Shown piece after piece: positions 9,346-17,164 of a stretch of 64,000 nt of DNA (the stretch's first letter is position 1; the number at the start of each line of letters is the position of its first letter). A program made the translations under genes and the position numbers. Below the pieces are notes generated by a model. It searched no databases. It was not told where the DNA came from and was given only the letters and a program-made list of their open reading frames with translations. Origin of the DNA: Nonlabens dokdonensis DSW-6 (GTDB lineage Bacteria > Bacteroidota > Bacteroidia > Flavobacteriales > Flavobacteriaceae); the NCBI RefSeq assembly GCF_000332115.1, contig NC_020156.1:1302001-1366000 (forward strand). The letters are read 5' to 3'.

Positions 9346-10200
9346 ATGATCATAACCTCCCATAATAAACTAAAAAACTATCTAGAAACCGATCTTAAAA
9401 ATAGTATTAGCCTAGGTTTTGTGCCTACTATGGGAGCATTACACGATGGACACATCACTTTAATGCAAGAAGCTATTTCTCAATGTGACTTTTTGGTAGT
9501 TTCCATTTTTGTTAACCCTACTCAATTTGATAACAAAAGTGATTTACAAAAATATCCTCGCAATATTACTCAAGATGTAGAATTTATTAAACAGCACATC
9601 GACCCAAAAAAACTAGTCGTTTATGCTCCAGAAACGGACGACGTTTATGGAAACAATCCGATTGCAAAAAAATACGGTTATGATGGCCTAGAGCAAGTTA
9701 TGGAAGGTGCAAATCGTTTAGGTCATTTTGATGGTGTGGGAACTATTCTAGAGTTTCTATTTACCATTATCAAACCAGATAAAGCTTTTTTTGGAGAGAA
9801 AGATTTCCAGCAATTACAAATTGTAAAGAAGCTAGTAGAAAAATTAAAACTTGATATTGAAATAGTAGGCTGTCCTATAAAACGTGAGGCTCATGGTCTT
9901 GCTATGAGTTCTAGAAACGAGCGATTAACAACTGATGGAAGAAATAAAGCAGCTCTCATTTATGAAACCTTACAAAAAGCAGCTGTATACTTTAAAGATC
10001 ATAGTATTTATAAAACTCAAAAGTTTGTAGAAGAAACTTTTCTAAATTATCCTGAATTTAACTTAGAGTATTTCACCATTGCAAGTGAGGAAACCTTAAA
10101 ACCAGTAAAGCGCAAATACAAAAACCATCTTTATAGAGGTTTTATCGTAGTTCATCTAGAAGGTGTGAGGCTTATTGATAATATAGCGTTGCCGCATTAA
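9346..10200 (+). CDS. panC: pantoate-beta-alanine ligase
   Basis: PanC joins pantoate and beta-alanine with ATP to make pantothenate. [18 protein letters not shown] contains the HIGH-like nucleotide-binding motif, and [16 protein letters not shown] and [11 protein letters not shown] (KMSKS-like) are also family signatures. The frame opens at 9313, but that ATG lies inside the promoter -7 box, so I choose the ATG at 9346 (MIITSHNKL, 284 residues), with 9331 possible. panD follows 55 bases downstream and has its own TAnnTTTG box. It provides the CoA precursor together with PanD. Identity is certain; the start is inferred. Confidence 0.95.
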   Translation: MIITSHNKLKNYLETDLKNSISLGFVPTMGALHDGHITLMQEAISQCDFLVVSIFVNPTQFDNKSDLQKYPRNITQDVEFIKQHIDPKKLVVYAPETDDVYGNNPIAKKYGYDGLEQVMEGANRLGHFDGVGTILEFLFTIIKPDKAFFGEKDFQQLQIVKKLVEKLKLDIEIVGCPIKREAHGLAMSSRNERLTTDGRNKAALIYETLQKAAVYFKDHSIYKTQKFVEETFLNYPEFNLEYFTIASEETLKPVKRKYKNHLYRGFIVVHLEGVRLIDNIALPH

Positions 10201-10243
10201 TTATCTTTTAGTAAACAAAAATCAAAATATTTATTACAAATCG

Positions 10244-10251
10244 TATCTTTG
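10244..10251 (+). promoter_or_regulatory. panD -7 promoter box close to the start codon
   Basis: TATCTTTG matches TAnnTTTG and ends 4 bases before the panD ATG at 10256, so the transcript may be leaderless. No clear TTG upstream element is seen. Confidence 0.45.
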
Positions 10252-10255
10252 CCGC

Positions 10256-10606
10256 ATGTTAATCACAGTTGTAAAATCAAAGATCCACCGTGTTAAAGTA
10301 ACTGGTGCAGACCTAAACTACATAGGCAGCATTACCATAGATGAAGATCTTATGGATGGTGCAAACATCGTAGAAGGCGAGAAAGTACAAATCGTTAACA
10401 ATAATAACGGTAATCGTCTAGAAACGTATGCTATTCCAGGACCACGCGGCAGCGGTGAGATTACACTTAATGGCGCAGCTGCCAGAAAAGTTTCTAAGGG
10501 TGATGTTTTAATCCTTATTTGTTATGCACAAATGACGCTTCAAGAAGCTAAAGAATTTAAACCTACACTTCTTTTTCCTAACGAAGAGGACAATACATTG
10601 TCATAA
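10256..10606 (+). CDS. panD: aspartate 1-decarboxylase
   Basis: This 116-residue pyruvoyl enzyme decarboxylates aspartate to beta-alanine for PanC. The protein begins [20 protein letters not shown] and has the self-cleavage site GSITID (Gly-Ser bond, Ser25 becoming the pyruvoyl group). The conserved NNNNGNR and [16 protein letters not shown] segments follow, and the length is normal. The start is fixed by homology at 10256, although a -7-like box lies just upstream. The LPG_synthase_TM-like gene begins 3 bases after the stop. Confidence 0.98.
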   Translation: MLITVVKSKIHRVKVTGADLNYIGSITIDEDLMDGANIVEGEKVQIVNNNNGNRLETYAIPGPRGSGEITLNGAAARKVSKGDVLILICYAQMTLQEAKEFKPTLLFPNEEDNTLS

Positions 10607-10609
10607 ACG

Positions 10610-11593
10610 TTGAAAAAAACATTTTTCAAGATACTGAAAATTACCCTACCATTACTTTTGGGTGTTTTTATCATTTATTACTCTTACAATCAGTTTACTG
10701 AAGATCAAATAGAAGAAATTAGATCTTACATTTTAACTGCAGATTACAAGTGGGTTTTCTTAAGTGTTTTCTTAGCTTTTTTAAGCCACCTCTCGAGAGC
10801 ATGGCGATGGAATTATATGCTACAGGCAATGAGCTATAAACCGTCGTTTTTAACTAACATCATAGCTATAGGCGCTGGCTATGCTATGAATATTTTTATA
10901 CCTCGCAGTGGTGAAGTTGCTCGTGCTGCTATCATCAATAGATCAGATCAAGTCCCTATGGATAAGGCTCTAGGAACAATAATCGCAGAGCGTGTTCTTG
11001 ATGTAATTATGCTTTTACTCATCACAGCAACAGCTGTTTTAAGCGCTGGAAATGCTATTATTGATTTTTTCAAGAATAATTTAGATTCCGCTTTCGCGAA
11101 AGCGGATACCTCAAAACTTCTTCTCTATTTAGGAATAGTTATACTACTGGTAGTTCTACTAATTTTCATTGCAAAAAAGGTACAACTCTTAGGTAAGATC
11201 AAAGGGTTTTTACATGGTATGAAGGAAGGCTTTATGACCATCTGGACCATGAAGAAAAAATGGCTGTACTTACTTCACACTCTTTTTATTTGGGGTATGT
11301 ATGTAACGATGTTTTATGTCACTATTTATGCCATTCCTGGAATTGCCAGCATGCCAGTAAGTGCGATTTTGTGTGCATTTGTTGCCGGTAGTTTTGCGGT
11401 AGCTTTTACAAACGGTGGTTTCGGCGCATATCCCTATTTCATAGCACAAGTGCTGCTCATATTTGGTATAGAAGAAACTTTGGGCTCTTCTTTTGGGTGG
11501 TTGTTATGGCTGTCTCAAACTTCATTAGTACTAGTTTATGGTCTAGTGTCATTAGTATTATTAGCACTGAGAGGTAGTCTTTCAAGGAATTAA
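10610..11593 (+). CDS. lysylphosphatidylglycerol synthase TM-domain (flippase-like) protein
   Basis: This 327-residue polytopic membrane protein belongs to the UPF0104/LPG_synthase_TM group: a cytosolic N-terminus, HLSRAWRWNYML, IPRSGEVARAAII and later FTNGGFGAYPYFIA. Only the transmembrane flippase-like part is present, without the catalytic aminoacyl-transfer domain of MprF, so a lipid-linked transport role is more likely than lysyl transfer. Translation probably starts at TTG 10610, 3 bases after panD; no ATG is nearby upstream. A palindrome copy (11089-11104) encodes SAFAKAD in a loop between membrane segments. Confidence 0.85.
   Translation: MKKTFFKILKITLPLLLGVFIIYYSYNQFTEDQIEEIRSYILTADYKWVFLSVFLAFLSHLSRAWRWNYMLQAMSYKPSFLTNIIAIGAGYAMNIFIPRSGEVARAAIINRSDQVPMDKALGTIIAERVLDVIMLLLITATAVLSAGNAIIDFFKNNLDSAFAKADTSKLLLYLGIVILLVVLLIFIAKKVQLLGKIKGFLHGMKEGFMTIWTMKKKWLYLLHTLFIWGMYVTMFYVTIYAIPGIASMPVSAILCAFVAGSFAVAFTNGGFGAYPYFIAQVLLIFGIEETLGSSFGWLLWLSQTSLVLVYGLVSLVLLALRGSLSRN
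11089..11104. repeat. CGCTTTCGCGAAAGCG palindrome, copy 3 (coding, AFAKA)
   Basis: Perfect copy inside the flippase-like gene, read as SAFAKAD in a non-membrane loop. Confidence 0.95.
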
Positions 11594-11620
11594 TTGTAAA
11601 TTCCCGTTCCAAAAATTTGT

Positions 11621-12799
11621 GTGATGAAAAAAATCATAATCCTTGGACTGTTTTTACTTCTGGTTCAAATAGTCAATTCTCAAGCTTTATATCGCTCGTT
11701 TCCTAGCGATGTGCTGGGAGAGGAACGCAATGTAAAAATTTTAAAGCCTCGTAATTATTCTGAAAATCCAGAGAAAACCTATCCGCTTGTTATAGTTCTT
11801 GATGGTGATTATCTTTTTGAACCAGTCGCCGGTACGGTAGATTATTTATCCTATTGGGATCAGATGCCAGAGTCTTTTGTTCTAGGAATCAATCAGCGAG
11901 AGAGTCGTTATGACGAATCTGAAATCAATAGAGAATCTGGTTTTCCAGAGCAACAAACTTTAAGATTTATGGATTTTGTTATGGAATTAAAACAAACCAT
12001 GGAAGATGAATATCGTGTGGCGCCTTTTACGGTAATCGTTGCAAAAGATATTACAGCAAACGTTGCTAGTTATTATTTAATGCGTAAAAAAATACCGGTA
12101 AATGCGCTGCTTCAAATAGATCCTGATTATTCAACTTTAATACAACAAAATCTCATCAACAAGTTGAGCCAGCTGGAAGAGTACAATTATTTTTATGTCG
12201 CCACACCAGAAAGTAACAACACGTTAAGCGAGCTTATTACTCAAGAAACAGACTCTCTATTTGCTACTAAAAAGAATCTGAATTTAAAGCACGATAAAAT
12301 AGAAGACACTAACAAGTATAATGTGTCAGCACACGCTATCCCTAGAGGTTTGCAATTTATCTTTCAAGAATACTCACTTATTGAAGGAGAAAAACTACTG
12401 GAGGTAGATCTTGCCGAAGAAATGAAATATGAAGGCAAAGAGAATAAAAAAGACATGGTGCGCGTGATAGATCGTATTCTAGAAAAGTACAAAATGATTA
12501 AAGAAGTTTATGGTGTAGACATGAAATTGCGCCTGGTAGATCTAGTGACTATTGCTGAGTATGTGGAATCTAAAAAAGACTGGGATCAACTCATTGATAT
12601 AGGCGTTCTTGCCCATAAGGAATATCCAGATTTACTGTACGGTCGTTATGTAGAAGGTCTAGGTTATGAAGGAATAGGTAGATATTCTAGAGCCATCAAA
12701 GCCTTTAATGCTGCATACGGACTTCAACCTGCAGTGGGAATTACAAAAGACGATGTCCTTGATAAAGTAGAATTACTACAGATAAAAGAAAAAGATTAA
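11621..12799 (+). CDS. esterase-fold lipoprotein-like exported protein lacking a clear nucleophile
   Basis: The 392-residue protein has a signal peptide (KKIIILGLFLLLVQIVNSQ) and an N-terminal region resembling putative esterases of the esterase D type (YPLVIVLDGDYLF, SFVLGINQRESRYDES). The nucleophile elbow, normally GxSxGG, reads VAKDITANVASYYL here, so no serine nucleophile is visible. The last 120 residues are helical and TPR-like (LAHKEYPDLLYGRYVEGLGYEGIGRY). It lies 27 bases after the flippase-like gene and 1 base before radA. It is probably periplasmic and may be a non-catalytic binding protein; that is inference. Confidence 0.65.
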   Translation: MMKKIIILGLFLLLVQIVNSQALYRSFPSDVLGEERNVKILKPRNYSENPEKTYPLVIVLDGDYLFEPVAGTVDYLSYWDQMPESFVLGINQRESRYDESEINRESGFPEQQTLRFMDFVMELKQTMEDEYRVAPFTVIVAKDITANVASYYLMRKKIPVNALLQIDPDYSTLIQQNLINKLSQLEEYNYFYVATPESNNTLSELITQETDSLFATKKNLNLKHDKIEDTNKYNVSAHAIPRGLQFIFQEYSLIEGEKLLEVDLAEEMKYEGKENKKDMVRVIDRILEKYKMIKEVYGVDMKLRLVDLVTIAEYVESKKDWDQLIDIGVLAHKEYPDLLYGRYVEGLGYEGIGRYSRAIKAFNAAYGLQPAVGITKDDVLDKVELLQIKEKD

Positions 12800-12800
12800 A

Positions 12801-14171
12801 ATGGCCAAAATAAAAACGACTTGGTTTTGTCAGAATTGTGGAGCGCAACATTCTAAATGGCAAGGTCAGTGTTCTTCATGTAAAGAATGGAACACACTAG
12901 TAGAAGAAGTCGTACAAAAGGAAGTTAAAAAATCATGGGAAAGTGCTGTTAGTGATGTTCCGCTTTCGCGAAAGCGTGCACCACAACCACAATTAATTTC
13001 TAAAATAAACACCACCGAAAGTCCACGGTTAGATACCACAAATGCAGAATTTAACCGAGTATTAGGTGGCGGCTTAGTTCCTGGATCTATCTCTCTTTTA
13101 GGAGGTGAACCTGGTATAGGAAAATCAACATTGTTGCTACAAGTCTGTCTCAATTTACCCTATAAAACACTTTACGTATCTGGAGAAGAAAGCGCACAAC
13201 AAATCAAAATGCGAGCAGATCGTATTAAAAAAGACGCGGTCAATTGCTACATTCTTACCGAGACAAAAACTCAAAACATTTTCAGGCAAATTACAGAAGT
13301 AGAGCCAGATGTATTGATCATTGATTCTATACAAACCCTACAAACTGATCATATAGAAAGCTCGCCAGGAAGCGTTTCTCAAATAAGAGAATGCACTAGT
13401 GAATTGATCAAATTTGCCAAAGAAGCTAATACACCTGTTCTCCTTATAGGTCACATTACCAAAGATGGTAACATTGCTGGACCCAAGATTCTAGAACATA
13501 TGGTAGACACGGTTTTACAATTTGAAGGAGATCGCAACCATACCTATCGGATTCTAAGAGCGTTGAAAAACCGTTTCGGTAGTACGCATGAAATAGGAAT
13601 TTATGAAATGCTAGGTCATGGATTAAGGGAAGTGATGAACCCTAGCGAGATATTAATTTCTCAACGTGGTGCCAACTTAAGTGGTACGGCTATAGCTGCG
13701 ACTATGGAAGGTATGCGACCGTTGATGATAGAAGTTCAAGCACTTGTGAGCACGGCTGTTTATGGAACGCCTCAACGCAGTGCAACTGGTTACAATCTTA
13801 AGAGGCTTAATATGATTCTAGCAGTTCTTGAAAAAAGGGCTGGATTTAAACTAGGTCAAAAAGATGTCTTTCTCAATATTACTGGTGGAATCACCGTCGA
13901 TGATCCAGCAATAGATCTTGCCGTAGTTGCTGCTATTTTATCTTCTAACTTTGATATAGAATTATCTTCTCAGCATTGTTTTAGTGCAGAGGTAGGTCTA
14001 GGAGGCGAGATACGACCTGTAAGTCGCATGGAACAACGAGTGAATGAAGTAGCAAAATTAGGTTTTGACAAAGTATTCATCGCTCCAGGAAAACAAAACT
14101 TCAAAAATCTAGGAACAGAAGTGCAAGCCTTTTCCAAAATTGAAGATTTAGTAAGATATTTGTTTTCTTAA
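12801..14171 (+). CDS. radA: DNA repair protein RadA/Sms
   Basis: RadA is a RecA-like ATPase that drives branch migration in recombinational repair. In order: a C4 zinc finger (CQNCGAQHSKWQGQCSSCKEW, residues 10-30), a Walker A at about residue 97 (GGEPGIGKSTLLLQ), the RadA KNRFGSTHEIGIYEM motif, and the Lon-like C-terminal domain (FLNITGGITVDDPAIDLAV). The length of 456 is normal. A palindrome copy (12961-12976) encodes PLSRKRAP in the linker between finger and ATPase. A hexanucleotide repeat tract follows the stop. Confidence 0.98.
   Translation: MAKIKTTWFCQNCGAQHSKWQGQCSSCKEWNTLVEEVVQKEVKKSWESAVSDVPLSRKRAPQPQLISKINTTESPRLDTTNAEFNRVLGGGLVPGSISLLGGEPGIGKSTLLLQVCLNLPYKTLYVSGEESAQQIKMRADRIKKDAVNCYILTETKTQNIFRQITEVEPDVLIIDSIQTLQTDHIESSPGSVSQIRECTSELIKFAKEANTPVLLIGHITKDGNIAGPKILEHMVDTVLQFEGDRNHTYRILRALKNRFGSTHEIGIYEMLGHGLREVMNPSEILISQRGANLSGTAIAATMEGMRPLMIEVQALVSTAVYGTPQRSATGYNLKRLNMILAVLEKRAGFKLGQKDVFLNITGGITVDDPAIDLAVVAAILSSNFDIELSSQHCFSAEVGLGGEIRPVSRMEQRVNEVAKLGFDKVFIAPGKQNFKNLGTEVQAFSKIEDLVRYLFS
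12961..12976. repeat. CGCTTTCGCGAAAGCG palindrome, copy 4 (coding, LSRKR)
   Basis: Perfect copy in radA, read in the LSRKR frame, in the linker after the zinc finger. Confidence 0.95.
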
Positions 14172-14181
14172 AAGGTGAAAC

Positions 14182-14232
14182 GAACTAGAACTAGAACTCG
14201 AACTCGAACTCGAAGTTGAAGTTGAAGTTGAA
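14182..14232. repeat. hexanucleotide tandem repeat downstream of radA
   Basis: Eight and a half 6-base units occur in blocks: GAACTA x2, GAACTC x3, GAAGTT x3, then GAA. The GAACTC and GAAGTT blocks can partly pair with each other around AACT-CGA-AGTT. It lies in the 189-base gap between radA and the thioredoxin lipoprotein. Confidence 0.9.
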
Positions 14233-14321
14233 TAAAACAAGCCTTGGGATAACCTGTGAGGTCTTGCCCTAAGGATAAGTTCGAAAATTAAAAAAATATA
14301 ATTTTAGAAAGATCAAAACAG

Positions 14322-14342
14322 ATTCCGCATCAAGTGCGGAAT
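14322..14342. repeat. REP-like hairpin with TCAAG loop
   Basis: ATTCCGCA and TGCGGAAT pair perfectly around TCAAG, 18 bases before the thioredoxin lipoprotein ATG. A related element with the same loop lies at 56182-56205. Confidence 0.6.
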
Positions 14343-14360
14343 ATCAAAAAATAAAAAATA

Positions 14361-14903
14361 ATGAGAACGATAATTTTACTTTTAGTGGCTGTTTTAATCA
14401 CCAGTTGTGGAGAAAAAACAGCTGAAAAACCTGAAGCAAAGCAACAAATCAAATTTGCTGAAGCCGATATTTCTAGTAATGAAATCGTACATCTTACTGA
14501 TTTTGAAGACAACTATTATAATCTCGATCAGATTCTTGAAGAAAATAAAGGCAAACTCGTTTACCTTGATATATGGGCAAGCTGGTGTGGACCTTGTAAA
14601 GCTATGATGCCTTATTCTGAGAAGCTTCAAGAAAAATATAAAGGAAAGGATATCACATTCCTATTCATTTCTATAGATCAAGATACAGGTAAGTGGGAGC
14701 GATCTGCAAAACAATTTAATTTAATTGAGAACAGTTTCCTTGCTCGCAACTATCCCAAAGCAAAATTATTTCAAGACAATAACGTAAGCTCCATTCCTAG
14801 ATATATGTTATTTGACAAAACTGGTCGTCTTATTGATGATAATGCAAGAAGACCAAGTGAGAAAGATCTAGAAACTACTATTGATGCATTTCTTGCGATA
14901 TAG
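14361..14903 (+). CDS. thioredoxin-like (TlpA/ResA type) lipoprotein
   Basis: The 180-residue protein has a short lipoprotein signal (LLLVAVLITSCGEK, Cys16) and a thioredoxin fold with the redox motif WASWCGPCKAMMP at about residue 75 and the cis-proline SSIPRYMLFD near the end. It should be a thiol-disulfide oxidoreductase tethered in the periplasm or on the outer membrane, for instance in cytochrome or envelope disulfide reduction. The tail DNARRPSEKDLE resembles DAPRPSHLDKLE of the larger exported thioredoxin at 34080-35513, so the two may share ancestry. A hairpin lies directly upstream and a strong terminator follows. Confidence 0.88.
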   Translation: MRTIILLLVAVLITSCGEKTAEKPEAKQQIKFAEADISSNEIVHLTDFEDNYYNLDQILEENKGKLVYLDIWASWCGPCKAMMPYSEKLQEKYKGKDITFLFISIDQDTGKWERSAKQFNLIENSFLARNYPKAKLFQDNNVSSIPRYMLFDKTGRLIDDNARRPSEKDLETTIDAFLAI

Positions 14904-14922
14904 AATGTATTTCTTACACATT

Positions 14923-14958
14923 AAAAACCCCTTGCAACATATTTTGCAAGGGGTTTTT
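14923..14958. terminator. bidirectional terminator
   Basis: AAAAACCCCTTGCAA pairs perfectly with TTGCAAGGGGTTTTT around a 6-base loop. It serves the thioredoxin gene (+) and the converging gene at 14977 (-). Confidence 0.9.
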
Positions 14959-14976
14959 AGATGATATAATTTACCG

Positions 14977-15756
14977 CTATTTCTTGCTCTTAAAAATCCA
15001 ACCTTTACGTGGAAAAATGTTTATGGAAAAACTTAAATAATCTCCAGTCCAATTGTGTTGGGTCACCGTATCTGGAGATACATCAAGATTAGTTGCTAGT
15101 ACGGCTTGATCAATAATATCTACAAAATGGTAATGATAGGTCATATCTATGCGCCACATCGTATTTTTAGATTTGAGATAAAAACCCAAACCTATATTTG
15201 CTCCACCAGTTATTGGACTGTCTACCTCACTTTCAAATGATATCCTTCTAGTAATATTATTAATACCTGTACTACCACCCAAATCATCGCCTTCTGTAAC
15301 GGCATAGTACATGACTTCTAAACCTACATGACCAGAAACAAAAAACCAATCGTTTACTTCTTTGATATAGGAGAGATCTACAGGTAAATGATAGCTCCAG
15401 TAAGGAGATTCTGAGCTTAAAATTGTAAGATCTGTACTACGTCCCACATCTTCTGCCAAAAAGGTTTCCGAATCTTTTCTCACCATATTGCGCACAAATA
15501 ATCCTACGCTCCAGTTCCAATTTTTACGTTGACTAAAATTGTATTCTAATCCTAAAGCTGGCACCCATGTATCTTTAGCCTCAAAAAAAACACTAGAATT
15601 CCCTTCATTACTCCAATAAAGATTTTGATATTTTATTGAAAAAGAAAGCTTAGAATTATTCTCAAATAATTTTACCGCATCCTCGTTTTGAGCAATCGTA
15701 TAGAAAGGGATCATGACAAGCATGATCCCTAGTAATCTTATAGTATTATGGTTCAT
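14977..15756 (-). CDS. probable outer-membrane beta-barrel protein, unknown function
   Basis: This 259-residue protein has a signal peptide (LLGIMLVMIPFYTIAQ) and then alternating aromatic/polar beta-strands such as LSFSIKYQNLYW, WNWSVGLFVRNM and MWRIDMTYHYHF, ending in a strand plus a basic tail. This fits a small outer-membrane barrel or an exported beta protein. I do not recognise a family. Its start overlaps the end of the lipoprotein gene at 15746 by 11 bases, so the two are very likely translationally coupled and may form a complex. Confidence 0.6.
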   Translation of the reverse strand: MNHNTIRLLGIMLVMIPFYTIAQNEDAVKLFENNSKLSFSIKYQNLYWSNEGNSSVFFEAKDTWVPALGLEYNFSQRKNWNWSVGLFVRNMVRKDSETFLAEDVGRSTDLTILSSESPYWSYHLPVDLSYIKEVNDWFFVSGHVGLEVMYYAVTEGDDLGGSTGINNITRRISFESEVDSPITGGANIGLGFYLKSKNTMWRIDMTYHYHFVDIIDQAVLATNLDVSPDTVTQHNWTGDYLSFSINIFPRKGWIFKSKK

Positions 15757-16888
15757 AAGTCCAATTTACAATCCAACTGTGTTGTTTATGCTCACTTTCT
15801 AATTGCCCTAGTTCTGTTCCAATGATTGATGATAAAGGAACTCCATTTGCATTAGCCCCCAAAGATCTTGAAATTCTATGGCTAACCTCTCTTCGTCTTC
15901 TTTTTTTATGGGATGAAGATTTATCTAAAGGTTCTAAACTTCCACAACCTATGTAGATATCGTGAATCTTACCAACAATTCTTGCATATGATTTGATTCT
16001 TCTCTTTTTCCATTTTCTCTTTTTCTTATAATTTTTAGTAACCGCCTTAAAAACATAATGAAATGGTCCAGGATTACCTTTCATTTTTTGTTTGTTTTTC
16101 ATTTTATAACTACCCTGAAAAAATCTCTTTACCTTATTTAAATTATAAAAACAATCTGCTTCGTCTGTTATTTCTGGATAAAACACCAAATCACCAGCCT
16201 CTTCTTCCTTCCCGCCATAAATATCAGCTAACTCTTCTCCAGAAGCACCATTATTTGCTGCTGTTAAAATATCTGTTGCATTAGCATTGTTCATATTAAC
16301 CCCTATAAGGCCATCTTCCACATATTTGTAAATCATATTACAAATTATTACTTCTTGTTGTGGATTAAATACAGTCCTTTCAATTCCATCAATCAATGGA
16401 ACATCGTCTGGATCATTAGCCCAGTCAAAACCAGGTTGATCAGACGTGTCTAAAAAAGCCTCTTCGGCAATTAACACATCTTTTCTCAAACTGTAAAATT
16501 CATGGCTTTGTTCAAACTCGTCTAGTGGAAGATCTGCATTAAATCCAGATGACTCTTCAAGGTCATTTAAGTCATCCTCGCTTAGATTACTATTAGGTAT
16601 TACGAATGAATCCTCGTGATTTTCTACTTGTTGTTCAAGATCATCTAAAGTCTGATAAAATGAGTCCATGGATGGAAAATGGAGCATATTATTTGTACTA
16701 ACCTGAGCCACTCCATTATCAAAGTAAAGTCCATAGGGTTCGAAATCACATTTAATATCACCACCACCTTCTTCAGATTTTGTGGTTAATGTTTCATTTG
16801 TCAACTCATCTTCACAACTAATTAGAGAGAGAGAGAGAGTTAGTATTCCTATTGAAAAATATTTCAATAGATGTTTTTGTTTATTCAT
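15746..16888 (-). CDS. lipoprotein of unknown function with a dinucleotide slippage tract in its signal peptide
   Basis: The 380-residue protein has a lipoprotein signal (KYFSIGILTLSLSLISCED, Cys25). The mature part is strongly acidic for its first half (many Asp/Glu, such as LSEDDLNDLEESS), then turns sharply basic near residues 265-330 (KNYKKKRKWKKRRIKSY and SSHKKRRRREVSH). I recognise no family. The signal peptide's LTLSLSL is encoded by eight CT units (plus strand AG x8, 16824-16839), a possible phase-variation switch. It is coupled to the beta-barrel gene by an 11-base overlap. Its function is unknown; surface exposure is inference. Confidence 0.65.
   Translation of the reverse strand: MNKQKHLLKYFSIGILTLSLSLISCEDELTNETLTTKSEEGGGDIKCDFEPYGLYFDNGVAQVSTNNMLHFPSMDSFYQTLDDLEQQVENHEDSFVIPNSNLSEDDLNDLEESSGFNADLPLDEFEQSHEFYSLRKDVLIAEEAFLDTSDQPGFDWANDPDDVPLIDGIERTVFNPQQEVIICNMIYKYVEDGLIGVNMNNANATDILTAANNGASGEELADIYGGKEEEAGDLVFYPEITDEADCFYNLNKVKRFFQGSYKMKNKQKMKGNPGPFHYVFKAVTKNYKKKRKWKKRRIKSYARIVGKIHDIYIGCGSLEPLDKSSSHKKRRRREVSHRISRSLGANANGVPLSSIIGTELGQLESEHKQHSWIVNWTYEP
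16824..16839. repeat. (AG)8 dinucleotide tract inside a signal peptide
   Basis: Eight uninterrupted AG units lie within the lipoprotein CDS. Gain or loss of one unit would shift the reading frame about 20 codons after the start. Confidence 0.9.
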
Positions 16889-17164
16889 CTTGTTAAATTT
16901 AGTAAATTAATATTTGATGATCGATCATGTTAAAGGTAATGTAAAGCAATGTTTAATTTAATGGGTATAAATACCCAAATTGTCAAACAAAGTAGTTTAA
17001 ATTATAAAAATAAGATGGTTTTTTTTAAACAATCAAAATGTAAAAGTCTTGTTTATAATTAATTATAGAGTATTTTAAGCGCTATAAGAATTTTCTTGTA
17101 AATGAAACTTTAACATTTAGGTACTGCTTGCAGGTGTTATTTCATCGGTAAAAAGGCAAGTTCT
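16889..17164. other. AT-rich intergenic region
   Basis: This 276-base gap separates two minus-strand genes. It holds a 12-base palindrome ATGATCGATCAT (16917-16928) and AT-rich sequence likely to contain the lipoprotein promoter. I see no gene or RNA in it. Confidence 0.5.

Noticed and set aside
16063..16284. Plus-strand ORF inside the lipoprotein gene
   Set aside because: It overlaps the better-supported minus-strand lipoprotein with a signal peptide; composition is a frame shadow.
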